Shown here: positions 11,590-23,232 of the stretch, piece by piece
Position numbering within the stretch: the first letter of the stretch is position 1
Layout: each line of letters starts with the position of its first letter
Assembly: GCA_015680685.1 (NCBI GenBank)
Contig: MNCI01010715.1
Coordinates: 129,787-193,786 of the forward strand
DNA from: Gnetum montanum
Taxonomy: Eukaryota > Streptophyta > Gnetopsida > Gnetales > Gnetaceae
Length of the DNA: 64,000 nucleotides
Direction: 5' to 3'
Made by a program: the position numbers and the translations under genes
The notes under the pieces: generated by a model
Told to the model about the DNA's origin: nothing
Database searches by the model: none
The model's input: the letters and a program-made list of their open reading frames with translations, nothing else

Positions 11590-12370
11590 CCATCGATGTA
11601 GTGTTTGTTTTTTCCTATAAATACACATGTCCCACCATGTGTTTGACATTCTTTTATCAATAGAGTAGCTGAGCTCTTGCATTTTTATTTTGTAGTCTTA
11701 GAGAACAATTAGTAAGTACTCATAGTATGGATCTAAGTTAGTTGTACGGTATCTTATTCTAGTGACAATGTACCTGGATACATTCCATGAATAGTAATAA
11801 GATTGAGATTGATTTTTATTCATTGCAACACTTTGACTTAGATTAGATTTAATTTCCATGTAATTTACTTTTTATGTACATAGTTAATATTTATATTTCT
11901 ATGCATATGAATGAATTGGCAGAATGAGTGTGATCAATTTCCAATGTAAACGCATATTTTCTTGGTAATCCCAATAGCGTTATTGCTTGGTTCACCTAAT
12001 AGTGTAGCACTTGGTAATTCTAATAGTGGATACATGGGTTTAAGATGTGTACAAAAAGCTGAAAATGAACACTCATCACCTATAGGCTAATTTAGACTTT
12101 ACTTTTTATTGTTAATTAGATTAAATAATTAATTTCTCTATTATCGTTATGAGTAGCATAAAGCCTAACAACATCAACCATCATATGCCTCACCTTGGAT
12201 TAAACCATACGTGACAAAGCTACCACTAGTTTAAGGGGGAAGATAGAAAACTATGATCAATGCTTAATGATTTAAATGCACAACTAGTCCCATCCACAGA
12301 ATTCAATCAGATTGTGTGTGAACACTTGTGATTCATATGGTTGGGCATAAGGGTTACCTGGCGCTCATCA
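11590..12370 (+). repeat. Element A 3' LTR, second part
   Basis: It begins with the second CCATC copy (11590-11594), then the TATA box TATAAATA (11616-11623). It carries the R/U5 region through to GCGCTCATCA at 12370. It aligns with 1-512 and completes an LTR of about 0.93 kb. Confidence 0.88.
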
Positions 12371-12371
12371 T

Positions 12372-14950
12372 ATGGCTTCTACACTAAAGGAGAAATCACC
12401 ACCTATTAATGAATTGAACAAGATTCATGACCAGAACTATAATGAAGAAGACTCAAATGTGCCCATGCAAACTAGAATCTCCTATGCTCACACTAATCCA
12501 TATTATCCTAATTTCACATTTGTCTTTCACAAATATGAATAACTAAGAGGGAGAGATTTATAGGACATTATTGTTTTGCCTCCAAAATGTTCATCATTGT
12601 CTATGCTACAAGAAATCATCATAAGGTCAAACCTTGATCATGGACAAGAAGGGTACTATATTAGAAAAATACATGACTAGGCCATACCAACCAACAAAAG
12701 CCCAAGTAAGAAGGGATGCTACTATGGAGATAATGAATGAACTTGAAAAAGGAAAGAAAGTATCATAAACAATTAACCTAGAGGAAAGTGAGGATGTCAT
12801 TTTTCACATAGAAAAATTCTATCACATCCATGGATATTAATCTCAAACAACAGTCATCTGTATTGAAGATCCTGTTAAAATAAAGTTGCATTTAACTCTT
12901 GCAGTAACAACTAGAGAAGATAAGGAAGAATCCACACCTAGGATGAAATCAAGGCCTAGAACCTCTACTAAATCAAAAGGGAGTGATTAAGAAGTCATAG
13001 AAGCAGAACTAGCCAACACCATTCTCCAACTTCTTTCTCTTCCTTCTAATACTTTTCCTAACAGTATGATAAGAAAGAAAGATGAATAAGAGATCATGAT
13101 AGGAAAAGACAAAGGGATCTTGAGAGACATGAGCATTGAAGAAGACATCTTGATGATGATGAAGATGATTATGAGAAAATAAGAGAAAGAATTAGGTATG
13201 AAGAGCAAGATCATTATGAGCATCAAAGGAGTCACCACTACAATAGAGCTCATAGATCCAAAAATTATGAAGAACACCTAGTAGTAACTTGTAGCATGAT
13301 TAATATTAAGGAAGTAGTGTATGTTCCTACCAGGCATGTAAGGGATAGTTGAATCAAGTGACTAGATATGAAAGATATCTTGAAATTCAAAGGTGGATAC
13401 AATGCAAATCCACAACACCATCTTCAAGCCTTCCACAATGCTTATACCCTTCAAAACATAGAGAATGATTGGAAAAATTAACATCATTCACTAAAACATT
13501 CATAAAGGAAGCAAAGAGCTAGTACAAAGCCTTAAAACTAGAATACATCCAAAGATGAAGTAGTATGTTATAGCTCTTCAATGAAAAATATCAAACTTAT
13601 TGAAGAGTGTTCAATTTGAGAAAATAGATTTAAGGATAAAAGCAAGGGACACATGAATCCCTTGATGTAAAAATAGGTAGATATTATCCTCTGTTACATA
13701 GGTGCATAGGCCATGATTTTTCTTAAAAGGAATAACTACGATACATTTTCAATGGGCTAAGAAACAAATAAGAGAAATCCTTGTGGTATATTCCCAAAGA
13801 AGGTTATCAAAAATGATGGCTTATTGTATCCAAAGACTAATAGACCAGGTGGAAAAAGAGGAAGGATAATAAAGAAATAACAATTAGCCAAAGAATTCAA
13901 TTGATATCTTGCAATGAGGAAAAGGGATGTCAAAATATGAAAAAGACAAGAAGAAGAAACTTTAGAGGATACAATCTAGCAGAGGACTTTATGCATCCAA
14001 AAATAGTTAATGACATTATGACTAAGGTAGAGAAAATGTGGAAATTTGTAGATGAAAAATTTTCTATCATATTTAAGATGGTAGAAGAGAATATTGAATA
14101 GGTACTAATCAAAAACAAAGAAAATAAGAAAAGAAGACAATGAATGAAAAAACTATAGAAATAAAGGAAAATTTCTTGCAATTGAAGAATTAATAGACTC
14201 TAGTTTAAAAGACTATGAAGGTTGCAAAGTGTGCCAATATGAACATCCTAAGGGGTGTTGCCCTATTATGGTCCATTTGCAAGAGTCTAGGGCATAAGTA
14301 CTTAATCCAAAATTTGTCAAGAAATAAATGCCAAGATGATTACCTTACCCTCAAGGTAACTTTCAACAATCTTACCAATAGTCATATTATCCAAGTGTAG
14401 CCTATCCTCAACCACAAGAACAATACCAACAATAGTGGCAATAATCACAAGCATGGGGAATGCCACCACAAAAGCAGTAGTATCCATGTAGGCAATTAGA
14501 TCCTTATGGATATCATATTCAATGTCCAATCTCTCTGGGGAATGCATTGGTCGATACCTCCTCTAAATACTATCCACTAGAGTATCATATACCAACCATT
14601 TTGCAAATGTATCCAAATTCTTATGTTTCCCAACCAATAGCTAGTTCATTAGTTCAAACTCATAACTCCCTACCACTAGTGCTACCATCGATTATGCAAG
14701 AAGAACTACCAACACAACTGCAACAAAAAACTACCACCAAGGTAATTAATACACAAGAGGATTTGATAACAAATGAACTAAGGGCTCAAAAATGTTCCTT
14801 TTTTAGGGTAAGTCCCAAAAAGTTTCAAAGTATGGGAAGTTCACCTACATTCAGCCCATCCACACATACTTCTCAAGGGAACACTATGCCTCCAAATTCT
14901 ACGAATAAAAACTTGACCACTATCATGCTCACTCAAATAATCACATACTA
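12372..14950 (+). pseudogene. Element C gag (broken)
   Basis: The start ATGGCTTCT corresponds to the gag start of D at 31392. Shared N-terminal motifs are MQTRISYAHT and YPNFTFVFH. A charged Arg/Glu-rich spacer spans about 12960-13260. The capsid core at 13385-13480 contains HLQAFHNAYTLQNI. A zinc-knuckle-like block at 14214-14262 reads GCKVCQYEHPKGCC and is intact. A Gln/Pro/Tyr-rich C-terminus with an open 134-codon stretch (14547-14951) includes QKCSFFRVSPKK and MLTQIITY, the gag-protease border motif of this group. Multiple stops and frameshifts are present. Confidence 0.8.
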
Positions 14951-14993
14951 GATTAAAGTACGAGCAGTTAAAACAGATACTAGAAGCCCCTTA

Positions 14994-15620
14994 GTGTATC
15001 TACAAATAGCAAGATATAAATCCTACAAGGCTCTATTAGATTATAAATTGAGAGTAAATTTGATTTTGCAAGATATGTACAAAGCCTGGAATCTCCATCC
15101 ACTGAAGAAAAGCAACATCCAATTAGAGCTTGCATATCAGTCAATTGTCATTTCACTTAGACAAGTGGAAGATGTCAACACCACCATAAGTGGTTAATCC
15201 TATCCTATTGATTTTCTTGTCATCCATATGGGGAAAAAGAAAAGATAATTTTCTCTAAATATGGGAAAGGCATGGATTAACATTGTAGATACTAGGCTAG
15301 GAATTAGAGACTTCTCTTTGGAAATCTCCAAGGAAGATGTAGTTGGAATCATACATTGCTACAAAGATTCATGTATTCCATACAACAATAATAGGTGCAA
15401 TTGTATCCAGAAAATTTGGGCTATGAAAGATAACACCATCACAACATGCAATAAATGTATAGAAAATATGTGTGTACAAAAGTGTCAATATGTAGTAGTC
15501 ACTCAACAAGATAGCACCCAATGGTTGGTAACTGAAGAGGAAATTGAATTCAATATATGCATTGAATTGACAAATAAAATCACAAGTACCTTTATAGAAG
15601 AAATTGATAAGTTGGAATGA
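14994..15620 (+). pseudogene. Element C aspartic protease region
   Basis: This retroelement protease would cleave the Gag-Pol polyprotein. YKALLDYKLRVNLI keeps the catalytic Asp, but the usual following Ser/Thr-Gly is replaced by Tyr-Lys. Next come MYKAWNLHPL, ELAYQSI, a stop after TTISG, then GKAWINIVDTRLGIRDFSLEIS (positions 15264-15330), which matches the GRAWLS-type second half of the protease in E. A Cys-containing linker (15360-15620) leads towards RT. Confidence 0.7.
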
Positions 15621-15699
15621 CTTAAAAGACCATCTGTTCACATTAAATCACATCAAGAGGATGATATTGATTGGAGAAGACTAGAGATACAAGACATCT

Positions 15700-16342
15700 A
15701 TGAACTAAAACCCATAGAATTGAAATCCCTACTTGATATGCTTGAATATGCTTTCATAAACAATAAGAAAATGATAATTATAAATGCCAAACTTGATAAG
15801 GAACAAAAAAGAAAATTAACAGAAGTAATAAATAAATGGCCTACTAGCTTTGCATGGTCCTATGATGAGATTACTAGAATTGATCCAAATATATGGCAAT
15901 ATTGAATCTATACAAATCCCACTATCAAACCATGCCACCAACCTTAAAGAAGGTTGAACCCAAAGCTTAAGGAAGTTGTTAAGTAAGAGGTAGACAAGCT
16001 ATTGAAAGTAGGGCTCATCTATCCAATAGCTGATAGTGATGGTTTAGCCCATTAGTCATTGTACCAAAGAAAGATGGTAGATGGAGGATTTGTATTGATT
16101 TCAAATTGTTAAAAATGATGACATTCAAGGACTATTTTTCTTTTTCATTTGTTAACCAAGTCCTAAATACTATAGCAAGACACTAGTATTATAGGTTTCT
16201 AGATGGGTATAGTGGATATAATCAAATCTGGATTGCATTAGAAGACTAAGAAAAGACCACAATCACTAGTCCATGGAGAATGTTTACATACAAGAAAATG
16301 CCATTTGGCTTTGTAATGGACCTACCACATTTTGAAGACTTA
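15700..16342 (+). pseudogene. Element C reverse transcriptase, N-terminal part (split by S)
   Basis: The fingers region includes KWPTSFAWSYDEITRIDP, as in E, then GLIYPIADSDG and KKDGRWR-type sequence (16012-16087). FLDGYSGYNQIW (16193-16231) is the conserved palm block. The frame is broken several times. Homology to E's RT runs to about CCTACCACATTTT (16333), just before insertion of S, and resumes at 22383. Confidence 0.8.
16338..16342. repeat. Target site duplication of S, left copy (ACTTA)
   Basis: It pairs with GCTTA at 22383-22387, with one transition difference. Joining the flanks restores continuity with the RT sequence of E. Confidence 0.7.
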
Positions 16343-17592
16343 TGAAGATCGTTGAACTTAGAATGGGGGGATGAATAAGTTCCCCAAATAAAAAAACCCT
16401 TCAACACAAAGCACACACCAAATTTAACATGGTTTCCCAACTTTGGTAGTCCACACTCGAAGGGTAGTTTTCTAGAACACCTCCAAAATTTGTTCCTCTC
16501 AAAATTTAGTTTAAAGGGTACCACACCGTGTACAAGCTCTAAGCTCCACTTTGAAGTGATTTGACACCATGAATCCACTAATCCTACAAGGTTCCAACAA
16601 GCTTAGAATGTGGTTTCCAAGATCCCACAACTTTTACAACTTGAGCTCTGCTCTAGAGGGTTGTGGTGCTACACCAACACTCAATCTTGCAAGATCCCAA
16701 CAAGCTCAAGCAAGATGCCTTCCCACAAGAAGCACATCAACGCCGCAAGGCAATAAAAAATAACAACAATTACAAGGAAAGAATGCAACTAAATTTGTTG
16801 ATCCTTGTACTTTGAGGTACAACTCACTTTGATCACTTACAATAGAGAAAAGATAATACAATAAGGAACAATAATAAGAGAATGATGTATACAATGATTG
16901 CTTGATAATAACACTTGATAGTTCACAATACTTACATATTTCCCAATGAAATGAAGTTTTCTTATAGCCAATATGTTTCTAAAAATACCTCAGAATTCAT
17001 GCAACAACTATCTAATGATCACTTGATACATCTTCTTTAAGACCGAGATGTCTTTCTACATCAGACCTTTATTCTAGAAAGACGCCTTCTCCACAGGAAA
17101 GACATCTTTGTGGAGACATCTTTGTGGAGACATCTTCATGAAGATGTCTTTGTCACCAGAAAGATGTTTGCTATTTTTTAGAGACGTCATCTTCTGAGCA
17201 ACCTTCAACTTAACCAAGATGTCTACTATTTGTTAGAATCATCTTTGCTTAATAGTAGACATCTTCACTAATTCTCCTTCTCTTCAACCAAGACATCTAC
17301 TATTGTTGAGAGATGTCTTTATTTGATGGGAGACGTTTGTTGTTTATTAGAGACATCTTTCTATCATAAGTTCTTCAACACTTGAGGCTTCCCTTTGATC
17401 ACCAAAGATGAGCTTCAAAGTCTTCATTTCTTATCCATACTCTTTAAACTCACACATTCTTCCTTGAGATCTTGATGATGTCTTTCTTCTCCTTTTGTCT
17501 TCATTCAAGTTCTTGCCCTAAAAACACAACAACCACACAAACATTCTTATTCTTCATTTTTCTTAAGGTTTTAACATACCAAAAGGTCAACA
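16343..17592 (-). repeat. Element S 3' LTR (left copy)
   Basis: It reads TGTTGACCTTTTGG to TTCAACGATCTTCA on the minus strand. A cluster of AGACATCTT/AAGATGTCT motifs spans about 17040-17360. At 17128-17149 is a perfect 22-base palindrome with arms AGACATCTTCA and TGAAGATGTCT. Confidence 0.88.
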
Positions 17593-17606
17593 ATCTCCCC
17601 TTTTTT
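17593..17606 (-). other. Element S polypurine tract
   Basis: AAAAAAGGGGAGAT on the minus strand directly abuts the TGTTG start of the LTR. A second purine-rich copy, CCAAAAAGGGGAAGAAG, lies nearby at 17675-17691. Confidence 0.85.
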
Positions 17607-19600
17607 AGTAACATTCAAAACTTAAGAAAATGAGTGAGCATAATAATGAAATCATAAAATATAGCTACTAATCACTTCTTCCCCTTTTTGGACATGACCA
17701 AAAATGATAAAAAATAAAATAATTAAGATAGATAAATTCTAATGATAGGAATTATGATCACTAAGATAATGGTTCTAAGGTACATTGTAGAGAATTCATG
17801 AAATCTAAGAATGAGACTATAAAGAGCAAAACCTATCTTTAAACTAGTAAGCTATTAGTAGCAAGAAACTCATGAGTATATAATCATCCAATATTTTAGT
17901 TCTTTTGAAGATTTAACAATACAACAAGGCATAGTAATTTCATAGTAAGAGAGTAAATACATTCTTATATAACTTTCAAGAATTAGATCAAATAGCAACA
18001 TGACTTATCAAAATTAACTAAACAAATTCTTCATAAGATGTCCATAAATTAATTTGTATATAACCATGTCAAGCAACAAAAAATATATCACAAGGTAGGA
18101 TAACAAAAAGATATCTTGACTAAAATTTAACTCATATTTTTACCTTGGATATTTCATAATACTCTTTGAATAAATAGCCCTCTTCTTGATCATTTTTAGC
18201 TATGGGTATTCGATCATGAAGTTTTTGCTACTTGAGAGTCTTTTGGTAGAGGTCTTAAAAGATTCCCCCTACATATGTGTAGATAACTTTCTCATTTTAA
18301 TGCTTCCCTTAGGTCTTTTTAGGAAAAAGGAATTGTCAAAGTACTACCCCTGCAATATAACATTAAGATCAATTGGGGAGACTTGGGTCTCCTATTAGTA
18401 GTACTTCATGATAATTCCTCTTGAAACATTTCTTTTCTAAGAAAATTCATGAAATTCATCAAAAGTACCAAATTAAAAGCTAGAACATCCATCACAAACC
18501 ATATGAGACGACTTTGAAGAAATAGTAGATGTCTTGCTCGAGAGTAGAGATGTCAGATTAGATGGCTACCACTTGAGAGAGATGCTTGCTATCAAAATGA
18601 GACATCTCAAATGCAGGTGAGATGTCTAACTATTAGAGTAGACATTATCTTGATAGGGCTGAAAATATAGATGCTCATTTTGAGGTTTAGAACCTCCAAA
18701 CACCTTCAAATAAGTCACCATAGCCACCAAAAACTTCTAGATTCATCAAAATAAGTCTAAAACACCCCAAAACATGGCATAACATCTTGAAACCATCATT
18801 AAAAAAATCAACATAAGAAAAAATAAATAAACACCATACATTCATTGAGAAATACACAAGAGCTAGGAGATGTCCCCAAAAATCTGGAGTGCCATACCAA
18901 GATCAAGTTTGAAAGAAAAACTACTCATAAAGATAGCAAATAATTCATATGCTTAAGAAATTCCTTTTGCAATGTAGTTTTCATCAAAAGATACATGAAT
19001 TACATTATAGATACCAATTTAAATTCTTCAATTACCATACATAAAAAATTTCTTACATACAACCAAACTTTAAGATTTCATAAGAAAGAAACAATGCCAT
19101 AGCTAGTTAATAGTTTGGAGTACAAGACATATATGTTTAAAAAGTAATAACCATTCAAAAAAAAGCTTTTGGTTCATGAGTTTTAAACCACTTGAAACCA
19201 ATACATTCTAGTTAAGAGCATGATTTATTAACAAAAACTTTACAAGCAACATAAGCAAGATATTAAAAAGAATTGTAAGATCAAGAATTTTTGTTTTTTG
19301 TTTTTTGAATTTCCAAAGATTTCCAATAGCTTTTCATAACAATAAATTAATCTAGTCTAATATCATTACATCAAGGAATAATAATTATACCTATACTTAC
19401 TAGTGCTTGCCTTGCTTGTTGGTGGAGAATGTAGGTGTCTAGTAAGCTTGAGAATGAGATTCCTCCTTTGAGATTTCTCTTCTCACATGGACTTCTTCAA
19501 TTTTCAAGGCTTTGCTCCCTTTTACAAACTATCTAGATAGTATCTTTTTAGTCTTAGGTTCCTTCCTCTTGATTCTTCATACCTTTTTAATTCTATTGTC
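17607..19600 (-). other. Element S internal region without recognisable coding sequence
   Basis: This stretch is where pol would be expected, but no copia integrase, RT or RNase H motif is visible in any frame. At 18500-18680 there is a second cluster of AGATGTC/GACATCT motifs like those in the LTRs. The open frame at 18186-18398 looks like chance. Confidence 0.6.
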
Positions 19601-20760
19601 TTCTTAAGCTCTCCAAGTTTTTCTATGCTCCTACATAATTCCTTTTCTCAATACATTTTGGTAAGATCAATGAGTCTAATAATATGATCAAGTGCTCATG
19701 TAATAATATTTTAAATTACACTTCCATTTTTTACGTTCAAATTTATGACAATAATAACATCTCACCTTCCTATAATAGTTAAGGTGATCATACCTTAGAG
19801 CTGCTCTTGGTTCAAATGTAGTGCCTGTTGATTCTTCATTCTTTAAAATAGCCTTTGGTTGAGATGGGATTGGTGTAGGTGATTCATCTTTTGTACAACA
19901 TAGAAACCCACTCTTATCATGTGGAATTCTTCCTTGTCCTAATACCATTTGAAGGGATTCTTTTTTCTTGACTAGCCTTTCATTCACAAGTTTAACATCT
20001 ACACTTTCTTATTTAGCCTGCTCATAAGACAAGGTTAGTTTTTGATTCTTAGCCCTTTGGACTTAGATTTCCTTTTTAAGATCAGAAATTTTTATATTCA
20101 ATAAAGAAATTTCTTAATCTTTTGTTTTTACTTTCTTGTTCAATTTTGTGCAAAGATTTTGAAAATTTAAAAGTTCATTCCACAATAAATTAAACCTTTC
20201 ATCCTCATTAAGTTCATCATTTGAGGTTTCAGCGTCATCATTAGTGAGAACAATATAGATGAGGTGTGAATCCTTTACATCATCCTCCACCTCTCCTTCA
20301 CTTTGCTCTCCATCATCCCAACATGAGTAGAAGTTGGTCTTTCTCATTGCCTTAGCATTTTTCTCCTTTCATTATAACCTACCATTACTAGGACATTCAG
20401 AGACCACATGGCATCTTCCACCACATAGCAAGAATTCTATTGAAGATGAATTAAAATTAGGACTTGAAAAATTTTTACCTCTTTCATTACCTTCAAAGCT
20501 CTTACTCATTTGATCAATCACATTGGTTAATTTTTGAATATCAACCTTAAGGTCTAAGTTCTCTTTATTGAGATAAAAACATTTATCATTAAGAACTTTA
20601 ATTTTTATTTTCTTGCCATGTAAAGAATCTTTTATCTCAATGCATGAATTTTGGAAACAAAGAATTTCATGGAAAAAATATCCCATACCTTTCTTCAAAG
20701 GAAACATCATTTAGATTGTCATGAGTTCTATCAACTTTACAAGCATAGTTTCCTTTATTT
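19600..20760 (-). pseudogene. Element S gag C-terminal region (Sirevirus-like)
   Basis: On the minus strand a coiled-coil-like open stretch (20710-20372; LNDKCFYLNKENLDLKVDIQ) leads into a zinc-knuckle remnant, CGGRCHVVSECPS. This is followed by FYSCWDD and an acidic run (20347-20250). That order, knuckle then Trp-Asp-Asp acidic segment, is typical of Sirevirus gag. The last open piece (19987-19688) carries LGQGRIPHDKSG and a second knuckle-like CYYCHKFERKKWKC, in which the Gly-His before the last Cys is lost. The N-terminal gag domain is missing. Confidence 0.7.
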
Positions 20761-20924
20761 TTGAATATAAAGAAGGGAATGAGACATTTACCTTTATGAT
20801 AAATGTGATATAGAAATTGAGCACAACAATTGATGAAGCATATTAGTCTCTTTGTCTAGATTTATCTAATGTTAATTTCCCCTTTCATGTTCACTCTTGG
20901 AGATTGATGTAGAGTGCAAGAGTA

Positions 20925-20941
20925 CAAGGCTTCGATACGAC
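20925..20941 (-). other. Element S primer-binding site (diverged initiator-Met type)
   Basis: On the minus strand, just after the LTR, it reads AGTCGTATCGAAGCCTT. This resembles the copia consensus TGGTATCAGAGCC with several changes. Confidence 0.55.
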
Positions 20942-20942
20942 T

Positions 20943-22382
20943 TGAGAATGGTTGAACTTAGAAAGGGTGGATGAATAAGTTCTCCAAACAAGAAAAATAT
21001 TCAACAAAAAGCATACACTAGACTTAACATGGTTTTCCAAATTGGGTAGTTCATACTTGGAGGGTAGTTCAATAACACACCTCTAGACTTTGTTCCTCTC
21101 AAAATGTGGTTTAAAGGATACCACACCCTATACAAGCTCTAAGATCTGCTCTAGAGTGATTTGACACCACAAATCCACTCAACCCTACAAGGTCTTGATA
21201 AGCTTAGAATATGATTTCTAGGATCCCACAACTTTTACAACTTGAGCTTCACTCTGAAGTGTTGTGGCACTACACCAACACTCAATCCCATAGGATCCTA
21301 ACAAGCTCAAGAAAGATGCCTTCCTACAAAAAGCACATCAACCCCACAGGGCAACAAAAGAGAATAACAATTACAAGGAAAGAATGCAGCTAAATTTGTT
21401 GATCCTTGTAATTTGAGGTGCAACTCACTTTGATCACTTACAATAGACAAAAGATAGTACAATGACGAATAATAACAATAGAATGAAGTATACAATGAAT
21501 GCATGATAATAACACTTGGTAGTTCATAATAGTTGCATATTTTCCAATGGAATGAAGTCTTCTTACAACTAATATGTTTCCAAAAACACCTTAAAATTTG
21601 TGCAATGACTATCTCATAATCACTAGATACATCTTCTTCAAGACTAAGACATCTTTCTGCATCAAACCTTCATTTTGGAAAGAGACATCTTCTCCACAAG
21701 AAAGGCATCTTTGTGGAGACATCTTCATGAAGACGTCTTTCTTACAAGAAAGATGTCTACTATTTTTTTCGGATGTACATCTTTCTGCATCAAACCTTCA
21801 TTTTGGAAAGAGACATCTTCTCCACAAGAAAGGCATCTTTGTGGAGACATCTTCATGAAGACGTCTTTCTTACAAGAAAGATGTCTACTATTTTTTTCGG
21901 ATGTCTTCTTCTAAGAAACCTTTAACTCGATCAATACGCTTGTTGTTTCTTAGAGACATCTTTGTTTGATAGTAGATGTCTGCTATTTTTGCAAGATGTC
22001 TTCACTGATTCTCCTTCTCTTCAGCCAACATGTCTACCACTACTAAGAGACGTCTTCACTAATTCTCCTTCTCTTTGACCAAGATGTCTGCTACTGCTAA
22101 GAGACATCTTCATTTGATGGAAGATGTCTACTATTTCTTGGAGACATCTTTCTACTATAAGTTTTTCAACACTTAGGTTTCTCTTTGATTACCAAAGATG
22201 AGCTTTGAGGTCTTTATTCCTTGTCCATGCTCTTTGAACTCTTGCATGCTTCCTTGAGATCTTGATGATTTCTTTCTTCTCCTTTTGTCTTCATTCAAGT
22301 TCTTTCCCTACAAACACAACAACCACACAAACATTCTTGTTCTCCATTTCTCTTAATATTTTGACATACCAAAAGGTCAACA
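20943..22382 (-). repeat. Element S 5' LTR (right copy, enlarged by duplication)
   Basis: It aligns with 16343-17592 but is about 190 bp longer, mainly because of the 128-bp tandem duplication at 21649-21904. It carries roughly twenty AGACATCTT/AAGATGTCT-type motifs between 21640 and 22160. Confidence 0.88.
21649..21904. repeat. 128-bp tandem duplication inside the right LTR of S
   Basis: Bases 21649-21776 and 21777-21904 appear identical, starting ACATCTTTCTGCATC and ending TTTTTCGGATGT. The left LTR has only one related unit. The overlapping open frames here are by-products of the repeat. Confidence 0.92.
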
Positions 22383-22387
22383 GCTTA
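22383..22387. repeat. Target site duplication of S, right copy (GCTTA)
   Basis: It matches ACTTA at 16338-16342 except for the first base. Confidence 0.7.
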
Positions 22388-23232
22388 TACTCGGCATCTT
22401 CCAGAAGCAAATTGCTAATGGGGTTGAAGTCTCTATGGATGACTTCTCCACGTATGGGGTAGATTTTAAATAAGCCTTGGATCATTTAGAGTAAGTATTG
22501 AAAATATGTATAAAAATTATCTAAAGCTCAATTAGTAGAAAAGTCATTTAATGGTTTCAAATTGTATAGTCCTAGAACACAAAGTGTCTCACAAGGGAAT
22601 AAAGGTAGATCTAGAGAAGATCAAAGTCATCCAAAACATTACTCAAAGGATAAAAACTATCAAAGATGTCAAATCATTTCTAGGCCACACAGGATACTAT
22701 AGAAGATTCATTAAAAACTCTTCAAAGATTGTGAAACCACTGGTCATATTAACTAAGAAAGATGCACCATTTCTATGGGCAAAATAATGGAAAAAAACAT
22801 TTGAGACTTTAAAATAGAAACTAATTGAGACACTAATTCTTCAAGCTCCAAATTAGGTAAATCCTTTTTACAGTATGATGGATTCTTCAAACTATGCACT
22901 GGGAGTAGTACTAACTTAATTAGATGAGCAGAAAAGACCTTATTATATACATTTTTCCAGTCGAATCATCATTGGGATACAACTTAATAACACCACAACT
23001 AGAAAAGGAGTTAATGGCCATGATATATGCACTTGAAAAATTTATACATTATGTGCTTGGGTACCCCATTTATGCCCACATAAGTCATTATTCCATTAGA
23101 TTTCTAATGAATAAGCCAATGGTTAGTCCTAGAGTGATAAGATAGCTAGTTATCTTACAAGAAGTTGACATCACCATGATCAATAAGAAAGAAATTGAAA
23201 ATGTGGTAGCAGATTATTTATCAAGATTATGA
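22388..23232 (+). pseudogene. Element C reverse transcriptase (C-terminal part) and RNase H
   Basis: The RT palm resumes after S with GVEVSMDDFSTYGVDF (22420-22465). The catalytic Asp-Asp pair is kept, but the usual Tyr/Phe two residues before it is Ser. The thumb/connection stretch (22551-22787) is open and contains KVSHKGIKVDLEKI and FLGHTGYYRRFIKN. RNase H follows with MDSSNYALG (about 22867), a Glu-containing KELMAMIYALEKF, and HISHYSIRFLMNKPMVSPRV, ending VVADYLSRL near 23232. Breaks occur between these pieces. Order and motifs match E at 56792-57596. Confidence 0.82.

Larger units (their letters stand above)
1..12370 (+). mobile_element. Element A: Athila-like Ty3/gypsy LTR retrotransposon, pol-less, interrupted by element B
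   Basis: The element reads: 5' LTR tail (1-512), tRNA-Asp-like PBS, broken gag, short linker, non-coding tail, polypurine tract and a 3' LTR that starts at 5576. The 3' LTR is split at 5732/11590 by element B and ends at 12370. The two LTR copies match closely in order and sequence, for example in the shared stretch around CATCATATGCCTCACCTTGGA. No protease, RT, RNase H or integrase motifs occur between gag and the tail, so this copy depended on other elements for mobility. The left end lies outside the window, so its target duplication cannot be checked. A ends just before the gag start of element C and probably inserted into C's leader. Confidence 0.85.
16343..22382 (-). mobile_element. Element S: non-autonomous Sirevirus-like Ty1/copia retrotransposon
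   Basis: Two minus-strand LTRs of 1250 and 1440 bp begin TGTTGACC. The left one adjoins a polypurine tract, AAAAAAGGGGAGAT on the minus strand, typical of the Sirevirus/SIRE group. The right one is followed on the minus strand by a diverged initiator-Met-type PBS. The internal 3.35 kb encodes only a decayed gag with two zinc knuckles; no integrase, RT or RNase H is seen. The element sits inside the RT of C with ACTTA/GCTTA flanks. Confidence 0.85.

Noticed and set aside
12987-13277. Hydrophobic minus-strand open frame opposite C's gag
   Set aside because: It is the antisense of the acidic/basic Ser-rich gag spacer. Similar shadows occur opposite other gag copies (for example 51346-51642 and 13930-14181).
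18186-18398. Plus-strand open frame inside S
   Set aside because: It is antisense to the element, has no motif and is of chance length in AT-rich DNA.
21598-21914. Two overlapping plus-strand open frames in the S LTR
   Set aside because: They are by-products of the 128-bp tandem duplication within an LTR.
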